NCBI GenBank assembly: GCA_027058925.1
Contig: JALTAS010000187.1
Span: 1 to 8,514, forward strand
Source of the DNA: Persephonella sp.
GTDB lineage: Bacteria > Aquificota > Aquificia > Aquificales > Hydrogenothermaceae
Length of the DNA stretch: 8,514 nucleotides
Direction of reading: 5' to 3'
The position numbers and the translations under genes are program-made. A model generated the notes under the pieces. It saw only the letters and a program-made list of their open reading frames with translations. It made no database searches and had not been told where the DNA came from. Shown one piece after another: positions 1 to 5,158 of this stretch. The stretch's first letter is position 1. Every line of letters begins with the position of its first letter.

Positions 1-189
1 ATAGAGAGATAAAACAAAAATAGGGACTATCTTGATTCCTCTTTTTTGAATTATGGTTTTTTCAATGTCCAAGTATTCCTTTTCTCCGAACTTTTCTTTA
101 AGAGCAGGAAGGAGAACAACCTCTGTAAATACAACTCCCCCAAACACCACGGCACAGATAAGATGGATAAGCTTTGCTATCTCATACAT
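1..189 (-). CDS. Partial small membrane protein, CopD/HemJ-like N-terminus
   Basis: The reading frame starts at an ATG at 189 and stays open for 63 codons to the window edge, so the C-terminus is missing. Residues 4-28 form a hydrophobic helix (IAKLIHLICAVVFGGVVF) with a His at position 9 and a Gly-Gly pair at 17-18. A basic amphipathic stretch follows, and a second helix begins at about residue 53. This resembles the first helix of the CopD-like protein encoded at 1089-1544 (His, then a Gly-Gly and Phe), so the two may be paralogues. In CopD- and HemJ-type four-helix proteins such His residues often bind heme or metal; that role is inferred here. The start lies 3 bp after the stop of the Rrf2 gene, whose last codons carry an AAAGG ribosome binding site, so it is very probably the last visible gene of the operon. 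The exact family cannot be settled from this fragment. Confidence 0.7.
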   Translation of the reverse strand, partial: MYEIAKLIHLICAVVFGGVVFTEVVLLPALKEKFGEKEYLDIEKTIIQKRGIKIVPIFVLSLY

Positions 190-192
190 CTT

Positions 193-630
193 TCAAACCT
201 TTACATTACTGAATTTATCTATGTTCTTTATTGCATCTTCAAGTGTTGTTGAACTGAACATACTATAAATTTCCTCTCTCTTTTCTGCCCACAGGTTGTG
301 AATCGTACATGGATTTTGATCAGAACATTCCTCAAATCCAAGAATACAGTTATTAAAAAATTCCATACCATCTATTACCTCAACTATATCTATAAGCCTT
401 ATCTCTGAAGGCCTTTTTAAAAGCCTTACTCCTCCCTGAGGTCCCCTGTGAGACTCAAGCAGACCTGCTTTTACAAGTTTTTGAAAATTTTTAGATAAAA
501 AGTAAAAAGAAAGTCCTAAATCTTTTGCTATCTTGTGTATAGATACAAACTTTTCCCTGTATCCCTCTTTTTGTAATTTTGCGATATAAATCATCGCCCT
601 TATTGAGTCCTTACACGCAGCAGAAAGCAT
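193..630 (-). CDS. Rrf2-family Fe-S cluster transcriptional regulator
   Basis: This 145-residue protein has the size and layout of Rrf2 regulators (IscR, NsrR, RirA). An N-terminal winged helix-turn-helix lies at about residues 28-75, with recognition-helix region LGLSFYFLSKNF and wing GPQGGVRL (63-70). A dimerisation helix and the Fe-S ligand loop follow. The loop contains C95, C102 and C108 (C-X6-C-X5-C) and H111, three residues after the last Cys, the same C-X2-H arrangement as the Cys/His ligands of IscR. A bound [2Fe-2S] or [4Fe-4S] cluster is therefore likely, with cluster state controlling DNA binding. The start codon overlaps the hemerythrin stop by one base (TAATG), implying translational coupling, and a GAGAGG ribosome binding site precedes it. 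No isc or suf genes are nearby. The hemerythrin partner makes a NO, O2 or iron-stress signal plausible. It probably controls its own operon through the inverted repeat at 1555-1585. Family is certain; signal is inferred. Confidence 0.93.
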   Translation of the reverse strand: MLSAACKDSIRAMIYIAKLQKEGYREKFVSIHKIAKDLGLSFYFLSKNFQKLVKAGLLESHRGPQGGVRLLKRPSEIRLIDIVEVIDGMEFFNNCILGFEECSDQNPCTIHNLWAEKREEIYSMFSSTTLEDAIKNIDKFSNVKV

Positions 631-1085
631 TATTCAAACCTCTCCATGTCGTACTTCAGTATATCGGGAAAGAAAAAATCCTCTTCCTCTGTGAAGTGAT
701 CCTTAAGTGTTGTGAAAAACTCTTGTGCTGTTTTGATGATCTCTGATTGCAGTTCTCTCCCCATATACTTCCTTTCCCCTTTTTTGTACAGATCTATTAG
801 ATACTCAAGATGCTGTATTATCTCATCTAAGGTTCTGTGTCCAAAGTTTAGAGCTTCTATATCAAAATCTGTAATTCCTGCTTCCTCAAGAGCTTTTTCC
901 AGATCTTCCTCCTCAACCCTTGCGTGTTCCAAAACATCTTTTTTTATAAAACTCATCAACTCATCAAGTATGTCTTCAGAAAAATTATCTTTAAGCTTTT
1001 TTTCCAGTTCCTCAATTTTTTTTAAAAACACCACATGCTCTTCCGTTAAACGGTTAAGTATATCCTTCACTTTTTTGAAACTCAC
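630..1085 (-). CDS. Hemerythrin-like (HHE) domain protein
   Basis: This 151-residue, highly charged, all-helical protein carries the hemerythrin iron-ligand pattern on successive helices: H17, the H54-x3-E58 pair, H83 (with H92 nearby), and the H130-x3-E134 pair in an HFTEEEDFFFP segment. Hemerythrin domains bind a non-heme diiron centre. Bacterial members bind O2 or NO, or donate iron for Fe-S cluster repair (the RIC/YtfE family). This protein lacks the extra N-terminal ScdA_N domain of RIC proteins, so it is a stand-alone HHE protein. The start is GTG at 1085, supported by a GGAGG site that overlaps the end of the upstream CopD-like gene, 3 bp away; its stop overlaps the Rrf2 start. Lying between a membrane protein with a candidate heme site and an Fe-S regulator, it is probably an NO- or O2-handling protein of the cytoplasm. 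The domain call is firm; the physiological ligand is inferred. Confidence 0.92.
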   Translation of the reverse strand: MSFKKVKDILNRLTEEHVVFLKKIEELEKKLKDNFSEDILDELMSFIKKDVLEHARVEEEDLEKALEEAGITDFDIEALNFGHRTLDEIIQHLEYLIDLYKKGERKYMGRELQSEIIKTAQEFFTTLKDHFTEEEDFFFPDILKYDMERFE

Positions 1086-1088
1086 AGC

Positions 1089-1544
1089 TTATCCTCCCAT
1101 TCTAAGTTTTGCAGCAAGGTATATTATTGATATTCCAAGTATAAGGTTTATAACTCCTATAATCCTTGCTATTACTTTAAATTTTTTTCCAAGGTGTGAT
1201 CTTGGTCCAACATAAAAATCATGAATTATGGCCAGAATAACAGTCAAAATAAATAGGTGAATTTTGTGATGCAAAGTTGAAGCATACTGATTTTTCCAGT
1301 TTAACAGGTCAGAAAAGGTAACACCCATCGTTTTCATGTTGTAAAGTCCTGTTAAAAAAAGTAAAGGGAGTCCTATAACTGTTCCCCAGAAACTGTATCT
1401 TTTTCCGACTTCCTGATAAGCTTTTATGCTTATGTCTTCCGGCAGTTTTCTTACATATGGGGACAAAGCTAAAACCATAAAAAGCATTCCTCCTATCCAG
1501 AAAGAAGCCACAAGTATGTGCACAGCCATAATCAAGCTGTTCAT
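1089..1544 (-). CDS. CopD/HemJ-like four-helix integral membrane protein
   Basis: The protein is 151 residues if translation begins at the ATG at 1544. A GTG six bases upstream at 1550 is in frame but lies inside the GAGGTG ribosome binding site, so the ATG is preferred. Four hydrophobic helices are visible. Helix 1 carries a His followed by SFWIGGMLF. Helix 2 is TVIGLPLLFLTGLY. Helix 3 is preceded by a His-His-Lys-Ile-His cluster and contains ILTVILAIIHDF. Helix 4 is IIGVINLILGISIIYLAA near the C-terminus. A membrane-embedded His plus W-x-GG at the start and a His cluster before helix 3 are typical of CopD-like and HemJ-like proteins, which bind copper or heme in the inner membrane. It is the first gene of the Rrf2-hemerythrin operon, directly after the promoter and inverted repeat. 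Membrane topology is clear; the cofactor and the choice between CopD-like and another small membrane family are inferences. Confidence 0.82.
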   Translation of the reverse strand: MNSLIMAVHILVASFWIGGMLFMVLALSPYVRKLPEDISIKAYQEVGKRYSFWGTVIGLPLLFLTGLYNMKTMGVTFSDLLNWKNQYASTLHHKIHLFILTVILAIIHDFYVGPRSHLGKKFKVIARIIGVINLILGISIIYLAAKLRMGG

Positions 1545-1554
1545 TTTCACCTCA

Positions 1555-1585
1555 ATTTAGGATTTAAGAGTATTTTATCCTAAAT
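1555..1585. promoter_or_regulatory. Perfect 9-bp inverted repeat, candidate operator of the Rrf2-hemerythrin operon
   Basis: The arms ATTTAGGAT (1555-1563) and ATCCTAAAT (1577-1585) are exact reverse complements, separated by 13 bp, with arm centres 22 bp apart, about two helical turns. The distal arm overlaps the likely minus-strand -10 element and the proximal arm sits 1 bp from the ribosome binding site, so a bound protein would block transcription initiation. Rrf2 regulators bind AT-rich dyads of about this length and commonly autoregulate, so the Rrf2 protein of the operon is the natural candidate. A transcript hairpin in the leader is the alternative reading. Confidence 0.6.
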
Positions 1586-1612
1586 ATAAAACGAAACTGA
1601 CAAAAAAATCAA
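1583..1612 (-). promoter_or_regulatory. Sigma70-like promoter of the CopD-hemerythrin-Rrf2 operon
   Basis: On the minus strand a -35 box TTGATT (1607-1612) is followed after 18 bp by a -10 box TATATT (1583-1588); reading the -10 as TTATAT gives 17 bp spacing. The predicted start of transcription falls inside the inverted repeat, leaving a leader of about 30 nt before the ATG at 1544. This is the only good promoter seen for the four leftward genes. It is a consensus match by eye. Confidence 0.5.
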
Positions 1613-1616
1613 CCCT

Positions 1617-1645
1617 TTGAAAAGTTTTAAAATTTATTTTAATCT
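1617..1645 (+). promoter_or_regulatory. Candidate promoter for aroD and downstream genes
   Basis: TTGAAA (1617-1622) and TAATCT (1640-1645) are 17 bp apart on the plus strand, 21 bp upstream of the aroD ATG. The -10 match is weak. An AT-rich dyad, TTAAAAT and ATTTTAA separated by 2 bp (1627-1642), overlaps the -10; in such AT-rich DNA it may be chance. The divergent leftward promoter starts 5 bp away on the other strand. Confidence 0.33.
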
Positions 1646-1665
1646 TTAAAAAGAGGAGGAAAAAA

Positions 1666-2352
1666 ATGGAGAAATATCCCATTGTAGTTCTACCTGTTGA
1701 CGATAGGGATATTGAAAAAACCCTTGCAATCGCCGTTGATAAAAAGATTGATATGATTGAACTCAGGATAGATCAGTTTTCAAACCTTGACATTGATTAT
1801 GTTGTTGATAAAGCAAAACTTGTCAAAAAGTATGAACTTGGAATAATAGCAACTGTTCGTTCAAAAGCTGAGGGAGGAACTGATATCCCTGATGAAGACA
1901 GGATAAAGATTTTTGAATCTGTTGTTGAGTATGCAGACATACTTGATGTGGAGCTTACTTCAAGGAGTATTAACAAGAAGGTTGTAGAGCTTGCAAAAGA
2001 TGAAGGGAAACTATCTATAGTTTCATACCATGATTTTGAGAAAACACCTGAAAATGAGGAAATACAGGAGATAATTGATGCATCCGCACAATTAGGGGCA
2101 GATATAATAAAGTATGCATTTAAGATAAACAGTCTGGAAGATATAAAAAGGCTTATGTGCGTTACCGCAAAAAACAGCCACAGAAAATTAGTAGCGATCG
2201 GCATGGGAGAGCTTGGTAAAATAACAAGAGTGGCTGGATTTTTCTTTGGTTCTGTCCTAACTTATACCTATATCGGGAGAGCTTTTGCTCCAGGACAGAT
2301 TGAAGCAGGGAAGCTTTTTGAGGAACTTAAATTTTATGGTTTAAGGAGCTAA
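1666..2352 (+). CDS. aroD: Type I 3-dehydroquinate dehydratase
   Basis: This enzyme removes water from 3-dehydroquinate to give 3-dehydroshikimate, the third step of the cytoplasmic shikimate pathway to aromatic amino acids. At 228 residues it has the length of free-standing type I (class I aldolase-like, TIM-barrel) enzymes. The key positions are present: substrate-binding E32 and R34 in IELRID, R65 in ATVR, the catalytic His H122 in SYHDF, the Schiff-base Lys K149 in IIKYA, the MGELGKITR loop (180-188) corresponding to the family's MGxxGxxSR, and the C-terminal APGQ (208-211). The ATG at 1666 follows GAGGAGG with good spacing. It heads a rightward run, ending 3 bp before the DksA-like gene, with no sign of truncation. 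The partners have unrelated functions, so the grouping looks like a housekeeping operon. Identity is secure. Confidence 0.96.
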   Translation: MEKYPIVVLPVDDRDIEKTLAIAVDKKIDMIELRIDQFSNLDIDYVVDKAKLVKKYELGIIATVRSKAEGGTDIPDEDRIKIFESVVEYADILDVELTSRSINKKVVELAKDEGKLSIVSYHDFEKTPENEEIQEIIDASAQLGADIIKYAFKINSLEDIKRLMCVTAKNSHRKLVAIGMGELGKITRVAGFFFGSVLTYTYIGRAFAPGQIEAGKLFEELKFYGLRS

Positions 2353-2355
2353 AAG

Positions 2356-2706
2356 ATGCAGCATCTTACAAAACACCAGATTGAAGAGCTGAAAAATATC
2401 CTTACTCAGTGGAGGGATCAGCTCATAAAGGAATCTCAGGAGTCTATAGGCGAACCCCTCTCTTACGAAGGTGGAGACGAGATTGATAGAGCTGATACGG
2501 AGGCAGGAAGACTTGTTATGCTGAGGAATCTTGACAGGGACAGAAAACTGCTTAAGAGAATTGAATACACCTTAAGGAAGATAGAGGCCGGAACTTACGG
2601 TATCTGTGAGATGTGCGGATCTGAAATACCTTACCAGAGACTAAAGGCAAGACCTGTTGCAAAGCTGTGTATTCAATGTAAAGAGCTTGAAGAAGAAAAC
2701 GAGTGA
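2356..2706 (+). CDS. dksA: DksA/TraR-family zinc-finger transcription factor
   Basis: This 116-residue protein has the DksA plan: an N-terminal coiled-coil helix, an acidic tip, a returning helix, and a C-terminal C4 zinc finger. The tip GGDEIDRADTE keeps the functional D-x2-D-x-A triad (D41, D44, A46), which in E. coli DksA reaches into the RNA polymerase secondary channel. Zinc ligands are C84 and C87 (CEMC) and C105 and C108 (CIQC). It is shorter than E. coli DksA (151 residues), mainly at the N-terminus, as in many DksA-like proteins outside Proteobacteria. Such proteins bind RNA polymerase and, with or without ppGpp, adjust rRNA and biosynthetic promoters. An AAGGAG site inside the end of aroD precedes the ATG, only 3 bp after the aroD stop, so the two are surely cotranscribed. 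Whether it answers ppGpp cannot be told from the sequence. Confidence 0.92.
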   Translation: MQHLTKHQIEELKNILTQWRDQLIKESQESIGEPLSYEGGDEIDRADTEAGRLVMLRNLDRDRKLLKRIEYTLRKIEAGTYGICEMCGSEIPYQRLKARPVAKLCIQCKELEEENE

Positions 2707-2714
2707 GGGTAACC

Positions 2715-3305
2715 ATGAGATTAAAGGTAACAGAAATAGATGCCCTTATAATAGTTGATATGCAGAATGATTTTATGCCGGGAGGTGCTCTTCCTGTTCC
2801 AGAGGGAGATAAGATAATACCGATATTGAATAAATATATAGATCTATTTTCAGGTAGTGGAAATCCTGTTTTCTTTACAAGAGACTGGCACCCTGAAAAT
2901 CATATATCCTTTAAAGGTCAGGGAGGAATATGGCCTGTACACTGTGTACAGGAGACCGAAGGTGCAAAGTTTCACCCCGACCTTAAAATTCCTCAAGATA
3001 ACAAGTTTGTAATCTCAAAGGGGACATCCAGAGATTTTGATGCCTATTCTGGATTTCAGGGAACGATTTTAAATGACCTTCTCAGTGAAAGGGGAATAAA
3101 GAGACTGTTTGTAGGTGGGGTTGCAACAGATTACTGCGTTTTCAACACAGCATTGGGAGGAATAAATTTAGGATATCAGGTTTTTGTTCTTCAGGACGGT
3201 ATAAAAGGGGTAGATGTTAATCCGGGGGATTCTGAGAGGGCTTTAAATAAACTTCTTGAGAAGGGAGCATCTTTAATAGATCTGAAGGATATAGCCTCAG
3301 ACTAA
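2715..3305 (+). CDS. pncA: Nicotinamidase (isochorismatase-fold hydrolase)
   Basis: The enzyme deamidates nicotinamide to nicotinate, feeding the Preiss-Handler route of NAD salvage in the cytoplasm. The catalytic triad of the cysteine hydrolase family is complete: D15 in IVDMQNDF, K102 in SKGTSRDFDAYS, and C141 in GVATDYCV, preceded by the conserved V-A cis-peptide motif. The metal site characteristic of true nicotinamidases is also present: D57 and H59 in RDWHPENH, H63, and H76 in GIWPVHC. This supports PncA over a generic isochorismatase-like protein. I start at the ATG at 2715, which has GAGGGT four bases upstream. The in-frame GTG at 2703, overlapping the dksA stop, lies upstream of that site and would add only four residues. 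At 196 residues the length is normal. It follows dksA by 8 bp and is likely cotranscribed. Confidence 0.94.
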   Translation: MRLKVTEIDALIIVDMQNDFMPGGALPVPEGDKIIPILNKYIDLFSGSGNPVFFTRDWHPENHISFKGQGGIWPVHCVQETEGAKFHPDLKIPQDNKFVISKGTSRDFDAYSGFQGTILNDLLSERGIKRLFVGGVATDYCVFNTALGGINLGYQVFVLQDGIKGVDVNPGDSERALNKLLEKGASLIDLKDIASD

Positions 3306-3309
3306 AAAC

Positions 3310-3337
3310 TTGATAATTTCAAAAAAAGAGATATTCT
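3310..3337 (+). promoter_or_regulatory. Candidate internal promoter upstream of polA
   Basis: In the 66-bp gap after pncA, TTGATA (3310-3315) and TATTCT (3332-3337) are spaced by 16 bp, placing initiation about 25 bp before the polA start codon. No terminator-like hairpin is visible after pncA, so polA may also be read from the upstream operon. This is a consensus match by eye in AT-rich DNA. Confidence 0.3.
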
Positions 3338-3356
3338 TCAACAGTATCAAAGACCT

Positions 3357-3362
3357 GGGAGG
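3357..3362 (+). promoter_or_regulatory. Ribosome binding site fixing the TTG start of polA
   Basis: GGGAGG lies 9 bases before TTG at 3372. No in-frame ATG occurs at a suitable distance, and the protein aligns with family members from its first residues onward, so TTG is the likely start codon. Confidence 0.7.
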
Positions 3363-3371
3363 CTATTTTAG

Positions 3372-5138
3372 TTGAACAAAAGGTTAGAGTATTCATATAT
3401 TTTTGATATTAATCAGGCGTTAGAAAGTCTGAATGATTTTAAAAAAGATAAATATCTATTTTTAGATACAGAGGTTGCAGTCAAGTCATTTAAAGATATA
3501 GATTTTTTTCAGGGCAAGATCCGTCTTATCCAGATAGGTAATGATAAGAAAATTTACGTGTATGATATGTTTCTAATACCTGAATTTTCAAAATATTTAA
3601 AGGATCTTTTAGAAAAGAAAGGAGTTATTGGTCATAACCTGAAGTTTGACATAAAATTCCTTAAAACAAACTTTAATATTTTCCCCCAGATAGTTTTTGA
3701 CACGATGATAGCTTCCCAGCTTCTGTCTGAGAATGAAAGGGAAAAACATTCACTTCAGGCTGTTACTTACAGGCTTACAGAAGATGAGTTAGATAAAACA
3801 CAGCAGTCATCTGCATGGGGATTGAGAAACCTTAGTAAAGAACAGCTTGATTACGCTGCAAAAGATGTTCAGGCTTTAAGGGATATATTCCCTATTCTGA
3901 GAGAAAGACTTAACAACATAAAAACACCCCATAAAGCAACAGGAATAATACATGATACATTTTCACTTGATAACGCTGTTGCTGTTGTTGAGATGGCATT
4001 TGTTCCCCAGCTTGCGATGATTGAACTTACAGGTATGCCTGTTGATGAAAAAGCTCTAAAGGATCAGCTACAGAAGGTTTCATCAGATTACCAGAGAATG
4101 TATATAGATTTTGTCAGAAGATACGGTGTTGATCCTTTTTCTCCCCACAAAGTTACCTACTGGCTTTCAACGAAGTTAGGACTAAAACTTCCTAAAACAC
4201 AGAAGGGTTCTCTTTCTTCGCAGGATAGTGCATTAAGAAAGTATATGGACAGGGAAGAAGTTAGACAGCTTATTGAGATTAGATCAACAAAAAAAATTCT
4301 TGACAAACTAAAAGAGCTTTCCTCACACACAAAAAACGGTAGGATTTACAGCGAATTTAAGCAGATTGGAGCTCCAACAGGAAGGATGGCTTCATCAAGG
4401 CCAAACCTACAGAACATAACAAGGGAGCTTAGAAAACTGTTTAAAGCTCCAGAAGGAAGGTCGCTGATAGTTGCAGATTATTCCCAGATAGAGCTTAGAA
4501 TAGCTGCCGAGTATGTTAATGATGAAACAATGATAAAAGCTTTTTCTGAAGGAAAAGATCTACACAGATTTACTGCTTCTTTGATTCTTGGCAAAACTTA
4601 TGAAGATGTATCAAAAGAAGAAAGGCAGATGGCTAAGGCAATAAACTTTGGTCTTATTTACGGCATATCACCAAGATCTTTAATGGAGTATGCAAGAAAC
4701 AATTACGGTATAGATATTTCTATGAGAGAAGCCCAGAAATTCCATGAAAGATTTTTTGAGGTTTATTCAGGTTTTAAAAAATGGCATGATAGTGTCAAAG
4801 AGGAACTATCAAAAAAGCATTCTCTTGTTGTTTACTCTCTTCTTGGAAGAAGGATGGTTGTTCACAGGTTTACAGAAGCTGTAAACTTTCCTATACAGGC
4901 GACTGGAAGCGATCTTTTAAAAATGGCTGTTGTTTTCTTTGGAAAGCTGAAAAAGGATCTTGATGCCCAGATTGTTAATCTTGTCCATGATGAGATAATT
5001 GTTGAGAGCAGCGAAGAAAACTCACAGAAGGCAAAAGAGATCCTTTCACAGAGTATGCTTAAGGCAGGTAAGATACTTCTTAAAAAAGTCCCTGTAGAGT
5101 TTGAGGTGGAGATCGTAGAAACATGGGCTGATAAGTAA
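3372..5138 (+). CDS. polA: DNA polymerase I, family A, without 5' nuclease domain
   Basis: The 588 residues hold a 3'-5' exonuclease domain and a family A polymerase domain, but not the N-terminal 5' nuclease domain of E. coli PolA (928 residues). Exonuclease: Exo I LDTEV (D32, E34), Exo II GHNLKFD (D93), Exo III YAAKD (Y161, D165), all intact, so proofreading is expected. Polymerase: TGRMASSRPNLQNI (336-349), motif A VADYSQIELR with D369 and E374, motif B RQMAKAINFGLIYG with R418, K422, F426 and Y430, and motif C VHDE with D540 and E541. F426 sits at the position of E. coli F762. This short architecture is known from Aquificae, where polA is related to thermophilic viral polymerases and to the apicoplast polymerase. 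Okazaki-primer removal must need a separate nuclease gene. The gene starts at TTG and ends in a hairpin. Function is certain; the viral relationship is family knowledge, not tested here. Confidence 0.96.
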   Translation: MNKRLEYSYIFDINQALESLNDFKKDKYLFLDTEVAVKSFKDIDFFQGKIRLIQIGNDKKIYVYDMFLIPEFSKYLKDLLEKKGVIGHNLKFDIKFLKTNFNIFPQIVFDTMIASQLLSENEREKHSLQAVTYRLTEDELDKTQQSSAWGLRNLSKEQLDYAAKDVQALRDIFPILRERLNNIKTPHKATGIIHDTFSLDNAVAVVEMAFVPQLAMIELTGMPVDEKALKDQLQKVSSDYQRMYIDFVRRYGVDPFSPHKVTYWLSTKLGLKLPKTQKGSLSSQDSALRKYMDREEVRQLIEIRSTKKILDKLKELSSHTKNGRIYSEFKQIGAPTGRMASSRPNLQNITRELRKLFKAPEGRSLIVADYSQIELRIAAEYVNDETMIKAFSEGKDLHRFTASLILGKTYEDVSKEERQMAKAINFGLIYGISPRSLMEYARNNYGIDISMREAQKFHERFFEVYSGFKKWHDSVKEELSKKHSLVVYSLLGRRMVVHRFTEAVNFPIQATGSDLLKMAVVFFGKLKKDLDAQIVNLVHDEIIVESSEENSQKAKEILSQSMLKAGKILLKKVPVEFEVEIVETWADK

Positions 5139-5154
5139 GGGGCGAAAGCCCCTT
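5137..5154. terminator. Hairpin terminator between convergent polA and the 664-residue protein gene
   Basis: A 7-bp stem, AAGGGGC pairing with GCCCCTT, is closed by a GAAA tetraloop and begins within the polA stop codon. It fills most of the 20-bp gap between the two convergent genes, so it may serve both. The following DNA on the plus strand (CTAATTATTTT) is only moderately T-rich, and the minus-strand side is weaker, so efficient intrinsic termination is likely only for polA. Confidence 0.7.
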
Positions 5155-5158
5155 CTAA

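Noticed and set aside
712..1215. 167-codon plus-strand reading frame opposite the hemerythrin gene
   Set aside because: It is Ser- and Phe-rich, as expected from the complement of a Lys/Glu-rich gene, has no ribosome binding site, and lies wholly over two recognised minus-strand genes.
1627..1642. AT-rich inverted repeat TTAAAAT/ATTTTAA upstream of aroD
   Set aside because: Composed only of A and T in a very AT-rich stretch, so chance is a sufficient explanation; not reported as an operator.
1797..2204. 135-codon minus-strand reading frame inside aroD
   Set aside because: It is a low-complexity Ser-rich antisense shadow; aroD has all of its catalytic motifs on the plus strand.
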